From Candidatus Fibrimonadaceae bacterium (GTDB lineage: Bacteria > Fibrobacterota > Fibrobacteria > Fibrobacterales > Fibrobacteraceae): DNA of 38,976 nucleotides. The notes below the pieces were generated by a model. It did no database searches and was not told the DNA's origin. It was given only the letters and a program-made list of their open reading frames with translations. Within the stretch, counting starts at the first letter, position 1. Each line of letters begins with the position of its first letter. Positions 23,872 through 33,801 of this stretch are shown piece after piece. The stretch is from NCBI GenBank assembly GCA_031281265.1, contig JAITFO010000007.1, positions 1 to 38,976 on the forward strand. The letters run 5' to 3'. A program made the position numbers and the translations under genes.

Positions 23872-25533
23872 ATGACCAAGCCAAATTTGCTTCCTGAGTG
23901 GAAAGCTCTTGAAGCCCAAGCACGCATCGCGCAAAAAACAAGTATGTGCGAGTTATTCAAAGCGGACCCCAGCCGAGGGACAAATTATAGTGCCGAAGCC
24001 TGTGGAATATATTTGGATTATTCCAAAAACCGCGTAAATTCAGACACCCTTGACCTGCTGGGTAATCTTTTAAGAAGCTGCGGTTTTGAAGAGATGAGAG
24101 CAAAGTTCTTCTCCGGCGAGAAGATAAACCACACGGAAAAGAGAGCCGTTCTGCACACCGCACTGCGCTACCAGGGTAGGGAGCCTATATTGGTAGATGG
24201 CGAAGATGTTATGCCAAAAGTGAAAGCCGTGCTTGCCCACATCAAAGAATTCACCGCCCAGGTTCGCGGCGGCAAGTGGAAAGGGCACAGCGGCAAACCC
24301 ATTAAGACAGTAGTCAACATAGGCATAGGCGGCTCCGATTTGGGACCCGTTATGGCTTGCGAAGCCCTTAGGCATTATGCAGATGAAAATTCCCCAGAGG
24401 TTTATTTTGTCTCCAATGTGGACGGCACCCATATAGCCGAAACCTTAAAGAAAGTGGATTTGGAAGAGACCCTTTGGATAGTGGCTTCCAAAACTTTCAC
24501 TACCCAAGAGACTATGACCAATGCCAACACCGCCAAAACCGCGGTGCTAGCTAAATTCAACGGCGACATCGCCTCTATAGCCAAGCACTTTGTGGCACTC
24601 TCCACCAATGCGGCAGAGGTTTCTAAGTTCGGTATAGACACCGCAAACATGTTTGAATTTTGGGACTGGGTTGGAGGCCGCTACAGCTTGTGGTCTGCGA
24701 TAGGTTTACCCATAGCTTTGAGAATAGGTTTTGAAAACTACACCCTTTTGCACGCAGGTGCTTATGATATGGATACGCACTTCCGCGAAGCCCCTATCGA
24801 GAAGAACCTTCCCGTTATTTTAGGGCTTTTGGGTGTTTGGTACAACAATTTTCTGTGTGCCAGCTCATATACAATTCTGCCTTACGACCAATATATGCAC
24901 CGCTTTGCTGCATATTTTCAGCAAGCGGATATGGAATCCAACGGCAAAACAATAGACCGCGAAGGGCATAGGGTGGACTATCAAACCGGTCCTATTTTGT
25001 GGGGCGAACCTGGCACAAATGGGCAGCACGCCTTTTACCAGTTGATTCACCAAGGCACAAAGTTAATCCCTTGCGATTTCATAGCTCCGGTTAATTCGCT
25101 CAATAAAATAAGCGACCATCACCGTAAGCTGCTCTCCAACTTCTTTGCCCAGACCGAGGCTCTGCTAAACGGCAAAACCTTGGAAGAAGCCCAAACCGAG
25201 CTTATTAAAGCGGGCAAAACCGATGCGGAAGTGGAATTTTTGGCTCCCCATAAGGTATTTGAGGGCAATAAACCTTCCAATTCCATTTTGGTAAAAAAGA
25301 TAGACCCAAGAACCCTTGGTTCCCTGATTGCCATGTATGAGCACAAAATTTTTGTGCAAGGCGTTATATGGAACGTTAACAGCTATGACCAGTGGGGTGT
25401 TGAGCTAGGCAAGCAGCTCGCTGGCAAAATTTTGCCAGAACTTGAGGAAGGCGAGAAAGATCCGGATATTGAGCTAAACCACGATTCAAGCACCAACGCG
25501 CTGATAAGATGGTATTTGAAGAATAGGGAGTAA
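23872..25533 (+). CDS. pgi: Glucose-6-phosphate isomerase
   Basis: Interconverts glucose-6-phosphate and fructose-6-phosphate in the cytoplasm. The 553-aa length is that of the large E. coli-type enzyme. Signatures seen are [42 protein letters not shown], and [15 protein letters not shown] with the catalytic His, plus a late [12 protein letters not shown]. The start is fixed by the -10 box 6 nt upstream and the lack of a better in-frame codon. The FKBP gene starts 1 nt after the stop. Confidence 0.97.
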   Translation: MTKPNLLPEWKALEAQARIAQKTSMCELFKADPSRGTNYSAEACGIYLDYSKNRVNSDTLDLLGNLLRSCGFEEMRAKFFSGEKINHTEKRAVLHTALRYQGREPILVDGEDVMPKVKAVLAHIKEFTAQVRGGKWKGHSGKPIKTVVNIGIGGSDLGPVMACEALRHYADENSPEVYFVSNVDGTHIAETLKKVDLEETLWIVASKTFTTQETMTNANTAKTAVLAKFNGDIASIAKHFVALSTNAAEVSKFGIDTANMFEFWDWVGGRYSLWSAIGLPIALRIGFENYTLLHAGAYDMDTHFREAPIEKNLPVILGLLGVWYNNFLCASSYTILPYDQYMHRFAAYFQQADMESNGKTIDREGHRVDYQTGPILWGEPGTNGQHAFYQLIHQGTKLIPCDFIAPVNSLNKISDHHRKLLSNFFAQTEALLNGKTLEEAQTELIKAGKTDAEVEFLAPHKVFEGNKPSNSILVKKIDPRTLGSLIAMYEHKIFVQGVIWNVNSYDQWGVELGKQLAGKILPELEEGEKDPDIELNHDSSTNALIRWYLKNRE

Positions 25534-25534
25534 G

Positions 25535-26686
25535 ATGGACGGCTTTTGTTTGGCAAAAAAAATTGCGTTCTTGTCTCTATTCTTTTTTGCGGGAATTTCC
25601 GTAGCTCAAAATGTGGATATCAAAGTCCTGAAGCACGGCACGGGCGAGCCTGTCCATAAAAGGCAACTCGTGCGGGTGCATTACACGGGCTGGCTGATGG
25701 ATAGCACAAAATTCGACAGTTCCCGTGATAGGGGAGAGCCGCTTGAGTTTGTGCTTGGGGCAGACCAAGTTATAAAAGGCTGGGATATTGGAATAGAAGG
25801 GATGAAACCCGGCGAAATTCGCAGGTTAAAAATTCCATCCGTTCTCGCTTATGGCAACAATGCCGTAGGCCCAATCCCCGCAAATTCGGATTTGCTCTTT
25901 GAGGTTGAGCTTATCAGTGCGCAAAAGAGCTTAGAACCGGATACCCTTCTAAGCCCTGCCGCTATAAAATGGAAAACACTGCGACCTGGCATAGAAATTT
26001 TTGATGAGAAAGAAGGAACAGGAAAAGAACTCCGCACCGGAATGGAACTAACATTCCATTATACCGGCTGGCTTTTAAATGGGCATAAATTTGGGAGTTC
26101 CAAGGATTTTGGAAAACCTGCCAAAGCCGTACTCGGAACGGGAAAGTTGGTCAGAGGTTTGGAAATAGGTTTGGAATCGCTCAAGCAGGGTGGCGTGAGA
26201 TGGCTGAGGCTTTCGCCAAGCATGGCTTACGGTCCTGCGGCTATGTCTAATATACCCGCAAACTCTGGGCTTCTATTCCGTATTCAGGCAGATTTGGTTG
26301 AAGTTGACAATGAGTTTGCGGCTTCCATGGATTTTTTCCCCAATGTAAATTCCATAAAATGGGTGGATGGTCAAGAGGGTTTAAAATATTTTATAGAAAA
26401 AGCGGGCAGCGGCAAGGCGGTTAAGGCCGGCGAGGTTGTAAAAGTACATTACACAGGCTGGCTCTCCGATGGGACAAAATTTGATAGCTCAAGAGAGAGA
26501 GGCGAACCGCTCGCTTTGGAACTGGGAGCAGGGCGAGTGATAAGGGGCTGGGATTTGGGATTGGTAGGTATGAAACGCGGAGAAAAACGTTTGCTGTTGA
26601 TTCCGCCTAGCCTTGGTTATGGTTCAAGAGGCGGCGGGCCAATCCCGCCAGATGCAACGCTAATCTTTGCCGTTGAAATGATGTAA
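25535..26686 (+). CDS. Exported triple-domain FKBP peptidyl-prolyl isomerase
   Basis: Envelope prolyl isomerase of 383 aa with a signal peptide (residues 1-24, ending S-V-A-Q). Three FKBP domains lie at about 27-129, 155-253 and 285-383. Domains 1 and 3 keep V-H-Y-T-G-W-L, K-F-D-S-S-R, V-I-x-G-W-D and the I-P-P/A loop. Domain 2 has F-G-S-S in place of F-D-S-S and V-R-G-L-E in place of V-I-x-G-W-D, so the key Asp and Trp of the FKBP pocket are lost and it is probably a structural or binding domain. GGGAG precedes the ATG by 5 nt. It is co-transcribed with pgi (1-nt gap) and close to the methyltransferase gene (6-nt gap). Confidence 0.9.
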   Translation: MDGFCLAKKIAFLSLFFFAGISVAQNVDIKVLKHGTGEPVHKRQLVRVHYTGWLMDSTKFDSSRDRGEPLEFVLGADQVIKGWDIGIEGMKPGEIRRLKIPSVLAYGNNAVGPIPANSDLLFEVELISAQKSLEPDTLLSPAAIKWKTLRPGIEIFDEKEGTGKELRTGMELTFHYTGWLLNGHKFGSSKDFGKPAKAVLGTGKLVRGLEIGLESLKQGGVRWLRLSPSMAYGPAAMSNIPANSGLLFRIQADLVEVDNEFAASMDFFPNVNSIKWVDGQEGLKYFIEKAGSGKAVKAGEVVKVHYTGWLSDGTKFDSSRERGEPLALELGAGRVIRGWDLGLVGMKRGEKRLLLIPPSLGYGSRGGGPIPPDATLIFAVEMM

Positions 26687-26692
26687 ACATCT

Positions 26693-27400
26693 ATGTTTGC
26701 AATAATTCTAGTAGAGCCTGAACATCCGCATAACATCGGCTTTGTTGCGCGTAGCATGAGGAGCAATGGGCTAAGCGAGTTGCGCATTGTTCGCAAATCG
26801 CAGCCGTTGCCCAGAAAGTGCTATAACACGGCTCACTCCAGTGCGGAGATTTTGGATAAGGCAAAACTTTTCCCAACCTTAAAAGAAGCCATAGCGGATT
26901 GCTCTTACACAATAGCTTTTAGCCGCCGCCAATTCGACACCATTGTCCCGCATATCGCACTGCCAGAATTGCCCGCTATTTGCAAAGATAAAAATGGCAT
27001 AGTCGCTTTGATTTTTGGGCGCGAGTCACGTGGGCTTGCCTTTGAAGAGTTTGAGCTGTGCGCCGTTCAATGCGAAATTCCCGTTGCGGGGCTTATGAGC
27101 TTGAATTTGTCCCATGCGGTTAGCGTTGCGAGCTATGAGCTTTGCCGAGCCGGTTTGCTTGGCGAAGGTTTGGCGTTTAGAAACAAGCTGCCAATAACGC
27201 ACAGAAAAGCCGCGACAACGGAGCAATTTGAAAACATTGAAAACTTCATTTTGGAAAATCTTACGGATAGATATAAAAATTATCCGTGGATAAACGCTTC
27301 CATACGCACCTGGCTCCAAAAGCTGAACCCGAGCCAAGCGGAATTATCAGCGTTATTCGGTATGCTAAGAGCATTAGCCAAGAAGAACGCTAGGAATTGA
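26693..27400 (+). CDS. TrmJ-like SPOUT RNA methyltransferase
   Basis: TrmH/SpoU-family 2'-O-methyltransferase of 235 aa. The SPOUT motifs are visible: motif 1 E-P-E-H-P-H-N-I-G-F-V-A-R-S-M, motif 2 L-I-F-G-R-E-S-R-G-L, and motif 3 M-S-L-N-L-S-H-A-V-S-V-A-S-Y-E in the trefoil knot. The opening P-x-x-x-x-N-I-G-x-x-A-R and the C-terminal helical extension of about 70 residues fit TrmJ, which methylates position 32 of tRNAs, but I cannot exclude another subgroup. The start is 6 nt after the FKBP stop without a clear Shine-Dalgarno. Confidence 0.85.
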   Translation: MFAIILVEPEHPHNIGFVARSMRSNGLSELRIVRKSQPLPRKCYNTAHSSAEILDKAKLFPTLKEAIADCSYTIAFSRRQFDTIVPHIALPELPAICKDKNGIVALIFGRESRGLAFEEFELCAVQCEIPVAGLMSLNLSHAVSVASYELCRAGLLGEGLAFRNKLPITHRKAATTEQFENIENFILENLTDRYKNYPWINASIRTWLQKLNPSQAELSALFGMLRALAKKNARN

Positions 27401-27409
27401 AGCATTTAC

Positions 27410-27415
27410 TATATT
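27410..27415 (+). promoter_or_regulatory. -10 box for the DUF3450 gene, leaderless type
   Basis: TTTACTATATT (27405-27415) ends 8 nt before ATG 27424 and spans the end of the methyltransferase gap. No Shine-Dalgarno follows. Confidence 0.5.
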
Positions 27416-27423
27416 ATTTGTCA

Positions 27424-28242
27424 ATGAAAACTATACTGGTTTTATTCGCCTTGGCTGCTTTGGTTTTTGCAGATGACTTTGAAACGCAGAGAGCCGCTTT
27501 GATAGCGGAAAAATCGAATATCGAAAATGACATTAAAAAGATAAATACCCAAATTGCCCAAACCGATTCCATTACTAAAGCGGAAAAAAAGTTCTCCTCT
27601 GAGCAGCAAACTCGGCAAAAAGCGGATATCGATCGCAGAAAAAGCGAAATTGAGCAGCTCAGCCAAAAACTCTCCGAAGTATCCGCTGAAATGGGAAAGG
27701 AAAAAAGCCTCATTGCAAATTCACAGGTTAAAGTTGAAAATGTAAGCTCAACAAGAACCGCTCTATCTGCTCAGTTGATAGTGCATTGCCGTAAATTGGA
27801 AGATTTTATCAAAACGAGTTTGCCTTGGGACACGGAGGTAAGGTTGGAAAGAACCGCCGCTCTATGCCAGGATTTGGAGAACAACGCGGCAACGGTCGAA
27901 GAGGGATTTTCAAGGCTCAGAACTATTTACATGGAAGAAATTCGTTTAGGGGACGAAGTGCAAATCAGCAGCCGTGCAATAACCCGCAACAATGGCGATG
28001 TTATGAATGCACACGTTCTACGCATTGGCAACCAATGGATTGTTTACCAAGATGACGCAGGACTTTTATACGGCGTGATGAGCAGAAAAAAGAACAAAGA
28101 CGGCAAATACGAATATATGTGGAAAGAGAACTTGTCCTTTGAAGAACGCCAAGCGGTGAAAACCGCCATAGATGTAAAACTCTCCCGCAAACCGCCGCAG
28201 ATGGTGGTGTTGCCGCTTTCGCTATCCATTTCTGAGCAGTAG
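27424..28242 (+). CDS. DUF3450-like periplasmic coiled-coil protein
   Basis: Exported protein of 272 aa. ATG 27424 gives a clean signal peptide (about 16 residues, L-V-F-A-D). Residues about 20-110 are a long charged coiled coil. The C-terminal half has the DUF3450 layout: L-P-W-D-T-E-V-R-L-E-R, R-L-R-T-I-Y-M-E-E-I-R-L-G, L-R-I-G-N-Q-W-I-V-Y-Q-D-D-A-G. DUF3450 genes usually sit beside ExbB/ExbD/TonB-like systems and are thought to work with them; here the exbBD pair is about 10 kb away. larE follows after 14 nt. Confidence 0.78.
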   Translation: MKTILVLFALAALVFADDFETQRAALIAEKSNIENDIKKINTQIAQTDSITKAEKKFSSEQQTRQKADIDRRKSEIEQLSQKLSEVSAEMGKEKSLIANSQVKVENVSSTRTALSAQLIVHCRKLEDFIKTSLPWDTEVRLERTAALCQDLENNAATVEEGFSRLRTIYMEEIRLGDEVQISSRAITRNNGDVMNAHVLRIGNQWIVYQDDAGLLYGVMSRKKNKDGKYEYMWKENLSFEERQAVKTAIDVKLSRKPPQMVVLPLSLSISEQ

Positions 28243-28256
28243 CCAGATACATAAAT

Positions 28257-29045
28257 ATGCCTGCGGATAAATATAAAGAGCTTTTGGATTGCATCGCAAA
28301 AAAAGGCAAAGTGGCTGTAGCTTTTTCCGGCGGGGTGGATAGTTCCTTTTTGTGCTATGCTGCATACCAAGCCCTTGGGAAAAACTCCATTGCTGTTACC
28401 ATAGTTTCCCCTATGCTTTCAAAGAGCGAACTTTGCGATGCAAAAAAAGTTGCAGAACAAATAGGCATTGAGCATATTGCCATAGAAGAAAAAACTATTG
28501 ACGAGAAGGTGGCGGAAAACCCCCGCGATAGGTGCTATTTTTGCAAAAAAATAGAGTTTGGCAAAATAATTCAAGTTGCAAAGGAACGCGGCATAAGCGC
28601 AGTTTTAGACGGCACAAACATAGATGACGAGAGCGATTATAGACCGGGATTAAAAGCCTTGCTTGAACTGGGTGTTTTTAGCCCTCTGCGTGAGGTTAAA
28701 CTTTCAAAGGCGGAAATTCGGGAGCTGTCGCACATGGCAAACATCCCGGTTTGGGATAAGCCCGCTTTTGCCTGCCTAGCTTCGCGTGTACCTTATGGGC
28801 AAAAAATAACCGAGGAACTTTTGTTCAAAATCGAGGCAGGTGAAGAAATTTTGCGTTCTTTTGGTTTTAAATTATTCCGCTTACGGGCACACGAGAGCAT
28901 TGCGCGCATAGAAGTTGCAAAGAGCGAGCGGAGCAAGTTTTTTGACGAACAGATTTTAGACGAGATTTCCAAAAAGATAAAGGAACTCGGCTTTACGTTC
29001 GTGGCGATGGAGCTAGAAGGCTACGAAATGGGAAGTTTAAATTAA
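28257..29045 (+). CDS. larE: ATP-dependent sulfur transferase LarE family
   Basis: PP-loop enzyme of 262 aa that supplies sulfur for the nickel-pincer cofactor of lactate racemase-type enzymes. The PP-loop is F-S-G-G-V-D-S-S-F (near residue 24). The family segments [27 protein letters not shown] and [14 protein letters not shown] are present. The C-Y-F-C pair plus the Cys in A-C-L-A-S-R are three conserved cysteines, which would suit the iron-sulfur-cluster type of LarE rather than the single-Cys sacrificial type; this is inference. larA, larB and larC are absent from the window. The stop overlaps the fusA stop by 4 nt (convergent). Confidence 0.88.
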   Translation: MPADKYKELLDCIAKKGKVAVAFSGGVDSSFLCYAAYQALGKNSIAVTIVSPMLSKSELCDAKKVAEQIGIEHIAIEEKTIDEKVAENPRDRCYFCKKIEFGKIIQVAKERGISAVLDGTNIDDESDYRPGLKALLELGVFSPLREVKLSKAEIRELSHMANIPVWDKPAFACLASRVPYGQKITEELLFKIEAGEEILRSFGFKLFRLRAHESIARIEVAKSERSKFFDEQILDEISKKIKELGFTFVAMELEGYEMGSLN

Positions 29046-31144
29046 CGCCCAGCCGCTTTTGCCTTGTCTCCGTACTTCTTTATCAATTCCTCTTGTATGT
29101 TGCGAGGAACAGGAGCGTATCTGGCAAATTCCATTGTGAATTCCGCTTTGCCCTGTGTCATGGAACGCAAATCAGTTGCATAACCGAACATTTCGGAAAG
29201 CGGAACTTCTGCCACTATGGTGGTGTAGTTCTGCTGCTCACTGGTTGCCTGTATTGTGCCACGGCGCTGTGAAAGGTTGCCAACAACGCTGCCCTGGAAT
29301 TCGGTTGGGGTTTGAACCTCAACTTTCATTATAGGTTCAAGCACCTGCGCTCCGGCTTTTTGGAAAGCCTCGCGGAATGCCATGCGTGCGCAAATTTGGA
29401 AAGCCATATCAGAAGAATCAACAGGATGGTATTGCCCGTCTTTAACTTCCATCTCTATGCCAACAACGGGGAAGCCTATCAGAGAACCTGCTTCCATGCA
29501 GCTTTGGAACCCTTTGTCGCAACTTGGGATATATTCTTTTGGGATACGTCCGCCAACAACGGAGCTGACGAAGTTATATACTTTTTCCATATCGCCTTCA
29601 ATAGGCATAGGGCGCATTTCGCCCATCATCTTTGCATACTGACCAGAACCGCCAGTTTGTTTTTTATGCGTGTAATCAAAGGCGGCGGGCTTTGTAATTG
29701 TTTCGCGGTAGGCAACCTGTGGGGCACCTGTTTGAACTTCAACTTTGTATTCGCGTTTCATACGCTCAACATAAACTTCCAAGTGCAATTCACCCATACC
29801 CTTGATAACGGTTTGCCCAGATTCCTTATCCACATAAACCTGGAATGTTGGGTCTTCTTTGGTGAAACGGTTGAGAGCCTTTGAAAGATTTGCGAGGTCG
29901 TCTCTGTTCTTTGCCTCTATAACAAGCTCTATAACTGGGTTTGGAACGTGCATGGAGGTCATGTTCATGCGCAGAGAACCATCTGTGAAGGTTGTTCCCG
30001 TTGCGCAATCTATGCCGAACAACGCTACGATGTCGCCTGCGCCAGCTTCGGTGATGTCTTCCATTTCGTCTGAGTGCATACGGACAAGGCGGCCTACATT
30101 CACCTTTTTGCCAGTTGTCATATTGACGATTGCAAGACCTTTTTTTATTGAACCCTGATAAATTCGGATATATGTCAGCTGACCGTAGCGGTCATCTGTC
30201 AATTTGAAAGCGTAACAAACGAGAGGTTTATCATCCTTGCTCTCCAGCTCGGTTGGCTCTTCGTTCTTGTCTATGTTTAGGGCGATGTTTTTGACTTCAG
30301 TCGGGTTTGGCAGGTAGTCCGTTACGCCATCCAAAAGTTTTTGAATACCGGTGTTTTTATAGGCAGAACCTAAGAATACCGGGGTGATTTTAAGATCTAT
30401 TGTAGCTTTGCGAACAGTCTCTTTGAGAACCTCTTCGGAGATATCTTTGCCTTCCAAGGCGGCTTCCATTATGTGGTCGTTGAAGTCAGCAAGGGTTTCT
30501 ATCATCTTTGAACGATATTCAGCGGCTTGAGCTTTCATGTCTTCGGGTATTTCAATCTCTTTTATGTCTTGCCCGCTTTGCCCTTCAAAGAGAAAACCCT
30601 TCATTTTAATTAAATCCACAACGCCTTTTAATTTATCTTCCAGACCTATGGGGAGTTGCATCACGCATGGGACATGGTTTAACTTTTCGCGGAGTTGCGC
30701 GGCAACGCGGAGCGGGTCTGCACCTGCACGGTCGCATTTGTTTACAAAAGCTATGCGGGGAACATTGTAGCGGCGCATCTGCCTATCCACTGTTATAGAC
30801 TGGGACTGAACGCCAGCAACGCCACAGAGAACGAGGATTGCACCATCTAGAACTCTAAGGGAGCGTTCCACCTCAATGGTGAAATCCACGTGCCCCGGAG
30901 TATCTATTATGTTTATGGTGGTGTCGTTCCAAGTTGCATAAGTAGCCGCAGACTGTATGGTTATGCCGCGCTCGCGTTCCAATTCCATGGAATCCATCTT
31001 TGCGCCAACGCCGTCTTTTCCACGAACTTCGTGAATGGCATGAATGCGTTTTGTGTAGAACAAAATGCGTTCTGTTAAAGTTGTCTTTCCGGAATCTATA
31101 TGTGCGGAGATTCCAATATTGCGATGCTTCTCTATATTCTTCAT
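29042..31144 (-). CDS. fusA: Elongation factor G, mitochondrial/spirochaete (spd) type
   Basis: Translocation GTPase of 700 aa. G-domain motifs: G1 A-H-I-D-S-G-K-T-T, switch with [15 protein letters not shown]3 D-T-P-G-H-V-D, G4 N-K-C-D. Domains II-V follow, including [13 protein letters not shown]. The G1-switch I stretch [18 protein letters not shown] is that of mitochondrial EFG1 and bacterial spdEFG proteins, not of the E. coli FusA type, where H-D-G-A-A-T-M-D-W-M is usual. The gene has its own strong promoter (TTGACA, 17 bp, TATATT) with the -10 only 10 nt from the ATG. It is not in an rpsL-rpsG operon here. Confidence 0.93.
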   Translation of the reverse strand: MKNIEKHRNIGISAHIDSGKTTLTERILFYTKRIHAIHEVRGKDGVGAKMDSMELERERGITIQSAATYATWNDTTINIIDTPGHVDFTIEVERSLRVLDGAILVLCGVAGVQSQSITVDRQMRRYNVPRIAFVNKCDRAGADPLRVAAQLREKLNHVPCVMQLPIGLEDKLKGVVDLIKMKGFLFEGQSGQDIKEIEIPEDMKAQAAEYRSKMIETLADFNDHIMEAALEGKDISEEVLKETVRKATIDLKITPVFLGSAYKNTGIQKLLDGVTDYLPNPTEVKNIALNIDKNEEPTELESKDDKPLVCYAFKLTDDRYGQLTYIRIYQGSIKKGLAIVNMTTGKKVNVGRLVRMHSDEMEDITEAGAGDIVALFGIDCATGTTFTDGSLRMNMTSMHVPNPVIELVIEAKNRDDLANLSKALNRFTKEDPTFQVYVDKESGQTVIKGMGELHLEVYVERMKREYKVEVQTGAPQVAYRETITKPAAFDYTHKKQTGGSGQYAKMMGEMRPMPIEGDMEKVYNFVSSVVGGRIPKEYIPSCDKGFQSCMEAGSLIGFPVVGIEMEVKDGQYHPVDSSDMAFQICARMAFREAFQKAGAQVLEPIMKVEVQTPTEFQGSVVGNLSQRRGTIQATSEQQNYTTIVAEVPLSEMFGYATDLRSMTQGKAEFTMEFARYAPVPRNIQEELIKKYGDKAKAAGR

Positions 31145-31201
31145 AGGGAATATAAATATAGAAAAAAAACACTAATTTGTCAAGGGAAACAATATTCCCT
31201 A
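31144..31201. promoter_or_regulatory. 10-bp inverted repeat flanking the fusA promoter
   Basis: TAGGGAATAT (31144-31153) and ATATTCCCTA (31192-31201) are exact reverse complements. They enclose the whole fusA promoter and touch the fusA start codon on one side and the lptD stop codon on the other. It could be an operator pair or an RNA hairpin on lptD read-through transcripts. Confidence 0.45.
31155..31183 (-). promoter_or_regulatory. fusA promoter
   Basis: On the minus strand TTGACA (31183-31178), a 17-nt spacer ending in eight T and C, then TATATT (31160-31155). This is a near-perfect sigma-70 promoter. The start of transcription would fall about 4 nt before the ATG, so the mRNA has almost no leader. 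Confidence 0.85.
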
Positions 31202-33679
31202 ATCTCCGTAATCATAATTATCATAGCTGCTACTATAGCTACTATTATAGCTGCTACTGTAGCTGTCTTTTGTATTTGAGGCGCTCAAGCGGACATCTGG
31301 CAGGTCCGTAATGTAAATGTTAAAGCTCCAGCCCGGAGCGGCTCCGGCAGGTCTCCATGTGAAATCCATCCTCCAGCAATGCAGATCTCTGGAGAACTGC
31401 ATAGTATGAGTTGTGAATTGCCCTTCTTCAAATGAATATTGCGATGAATAATGCAAATTCCATTTTCGGCTCGGATTGATAGAGGCAGATAACATGGCAT
31501 AGTGTCTATAGGTGTCTTTAAATGTGTTTTTGCCAACTCTGGTGCTGGAAAAGGTAAAGTTGTAATCTATGCCCGCATTCCAAGATTTATATTCATAATT
31601 GCCGTTTCTTGATGGAAGTCCAGCGTTAAAATCGCCACTCCAATCGAATCTATAGCTCAAGCCGTAGTTCCAATCCGTGAGCTGTGGATAGCGAACCTTT
31701 TTAGAATCGTCTTCATAATAATGATAGACATTATGGGTGGTATTCACCGAAAAGATATAGTTTTCCCAAACTTGAAGCCCAAAGGTTGAAGTTATAGGCG
31801 ACCAATGAAATGAATCCGCTGCAAAATTATAGGATGTGGAATGGTTACTCGTTAAAAGCCGTAGGTTTTTGCTTATGTCGTCTTGGTCGGTTTTTTCGCT
31901 TGCGGTATCCGCGCTGGCAGCGAGCAGATACTTTATATCAAAATCGTTCCCCAAACGGAGATTTACCGTTTGTTGTTTATTCTGAACAGCGCTTTGCCCC
32001 AAAAGCGGATGCGGAAAAAACTTTTCGTTGGGATCTCGTTCCGGTGCATATGTGAAGCCAACGGTTGGCGAGAGGGTATGGCGAACGCCAGTGAATTTGC
32101 CCCATTCGGGAAGCCAGAATCCATATAGCTTTGTGGCGGCCTGCAAAGAGGTATTGTATTTCAGGTAGTATTGCCCGTATTCGCTTTTAGAAGGGTCAAA
32201 AGCAAAACGGCTGCGTTTATTATTTATGGAATCATCTGGTGAAATATATTCTCTGGCTGTCCAATTGTTCATGATATTCAGCGATGGCGTTATGTTAAAA
32301 ACATTAAAAAGCGTTCCCGTATAATTAAACGTCAGATTATCGGAAAGGCCTGTGTAATAAGCTGCTGTGTCTTTACCTTTTAAGCTATCATAAGCTTTGA
32401 CGCTGTGATTGTTGAAGTGGTTTGAATATGAGTAATTTATTTTTTCCCAAAATGGAGGCTCTATGTTTTCACCAGACATATCCGATTCAAACAGAGGGCC
32501 AGACATTCTGAATTGAATATCTGGAAGCTGCCTGCGAACCAACCCCGTTGATAAGTTGTACTCCTGCCTTGTTTTTATAGTTACATTTTTATTGTCGCCA
32601 ATTTTTTGGTAGTAGGTCATCTCCGCGTTTGCTTGCTGGTCTAGAATGGTTGTTTCATCTATTCCATTTTGCTGCCGCAGGTTCTGCCGCGAAACAAATG
32701 AACCCTCGCCATTCAAGGTTTTGCTACGGTCTGGCGTTATGTTTTGCGAATGTTTAAAACGTATATCGTAATCTCGCCAGAATGTTCCGTTATTGAAATA
32801 ACCAGCGGCATTCACAAAACCATCTAAAGTATATCTCTCGTTATAGCGGAACTCGCCATTTAGATTGCTCTTGGTGAAATCCGCTGAACTACCTTCCACA
32901 ACATTTGCATATACTTGCGCATCCAGATAATCATTCGGTGCCAAATAGTAACCTACGTTGTTCATAAAAAAGCCTTGCGACTGGTCACCGCCAAACTTTG
33001 GAACCAAAAGCCCTGAACGCCGCCCACCTTTCATAGGGGAAACCATCAAGGGCAAAATCGCAACAGGAACTTCTCCCATGTTCAGAACCACGGGGCGCGC
33101 AGTTACGCTCTCTTTTGGTTTTACCACCATTCGGCGGCTATAAAAGGCATAATGCTGGTGTTCTGGATTTGAGCAAGTTGAAAAATCCCCCCTTTCAATT
33201 AAAAACCTCTGCTCTTTTAAAGTGTCTTCGCTCTGTATTGTCACGGCTTTTATCAATGTACCATTGAATTGCTGATTGTCCATGTAGCTTGTACCGTAAA
33301 TTATTTCACCGACTTTTTTGGACAAATTGTATTTCATTCTGTGAGACGCAAGTGTTGGTTGCGAGGTTTCCCTGAAAATGGGATTCCCTACAACTTCTAT
33401 TGTTTTATTTTTTTGGTTATATATAATGGTATCGCCGTTGAGCGTTGCTGTTTTATATTTGAGTTGTGCTTTACTGTTGAGATTGAAAGTTTTTGATAAA
33501 ACGCTATATTCCAAATCAACTGCGTGATACTCTAGAGTGTCGCTTGAACCGTCTTCTACTAGCCAACCGGCGTTTTCATTTTGAGTAGTGTCTGCCTGCT
33601 CTCTTTCTCCCAATTCAAATCGGAAGAATTCTTGCGAATAAGCTAACCCGCAAAGGATTAAAATTATGAGAAAAGGCAT
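31199..33679 (-). CDS. lptD: LPS-assembly outer-membrane protein LptD-like
   Basis: Outer-membrane protein of 826 aa that would insert lipopolysaccharide into the outer leaflet. A short signal peptide (residues 1-15) is followed by an OstA/LptA-like periplasmic beta-jellyroll (about 50-190: L-K-Y-K-T-A-T-L-N-G-D-T-I-I-Y, V-V-G-N-P-I-F-R-E). Next come the LptD linker motifs V-P-V-A-I-L-P-L-M-V-S-P and G-R-R-S-G-L-L-V-P-K-F-G, then a long beta-barrel. The C-terminal 30 residues are a Ser/Tyr/Asp tail (S-S-S-Y-N-S-S-Y), unusual after a barrel. Some bacterial relatives are annotated only as LptD-like, so the symbol is probable. It diverges from rho. Confidence 0.82.
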   Translation of the reverse strand: MPFLIILILCGLAYSQEFFRFELGEREQADTTQNENAGWLVEDGSSDTLEYHAVDLEYSVLSKTFNLNSKAQLKYKTATLNGDTIIYNQKNKTIEVVGNPIFRETSQPTLASHRMKYNLSKKVGEIIYGTSYMDNQQFNGTLIKAVTIQSEDTLKEQRFLIERGDFSTCSNPEHQHYAFYSRRMVVKPKESVTARPVVLNMGEVPVAILPLMVSPMKGGRRSGLLVPKFGGDQSQGFFMNNVGYYLAPNDYLDAQVYANVVEGSSADFTKSNLNGEFRYNERYTLDGFVNAAGYFNNGTFWRDYDIRFKHSQNITPDRSKTLNGEGSFVSRQNLRQQNGIDETTILDQQANAEMTYYQKIGDNKNVTIKTRQEYNLSTGLVRRQLPDIQFRMSGPLFESDMSGENIEPPFWEKINYSYSNHFNNHSVKAYDSLKGKDTAAYYTGLSDNLTFNYTGTLFNVFNITPSLNIMNNWTAREYISPDDSINNKRSRFAFDPSKSEYGQYYLKYNTSLQAATKLYGFWLPEWGKFTGVRHTLSPTVGFTYAPERDPNEKFFPHPLLGQSAVQNKQQTVNLRLGNDFDIKYLLAASADTASEKTDQDDISKNLRLLTSNHSTSYNFAADSFHWSPITSTFGLQVWENYIFSVNTTHNVYHYYEDDSKKVRYPQLTDWNYGLSYRFDWSGDFNAGLPSRNGNYEYKSWNAGIDYNFTFSSTRVGKNTFKDTYRHYAMLSASINPSRKWNLHYSSQYSFEEGQFTTHTMQFSRDLHCWRMDFTWRPAGAAPGWSFNIYITDLPDVRLSASNTKDSYSSSYNSSYSSSYDNYDYGD

Positions 33680-33712
33680 TTAGGAAGGAATTTAGAAATA
33701 TACCTTGCCCCC

Positions 33713-33741
33713 TTGACAAAGTTGTTTTTTTTTTCTATATT
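33713..33741 (+). promoter_or_regulatory. rho promoter
   Basis: TTGACA (33713-33718), 17-nt spacer ending in a run of ten T and then C, TATATT (33736-33741). Transcription should start near 33748, giving a leader of about 54 nt with a Shine-Dalgarno AAGGAG at 33788. Confidence 0.88.
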
Positions 33742-33801
33742 AGGTAAGTTCCTTTTAAAAACATATCTGCGTAATTATTGCGCAATGAAGGAGTTTTACC
33801 C

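Noticed and set aside
29312-29884. 190-codon plus-strand open frame opposite fusA
   Set aside because: The EF-G reading is unambiguous on the other strand and this frame has a composition typical of an antisense shadow.
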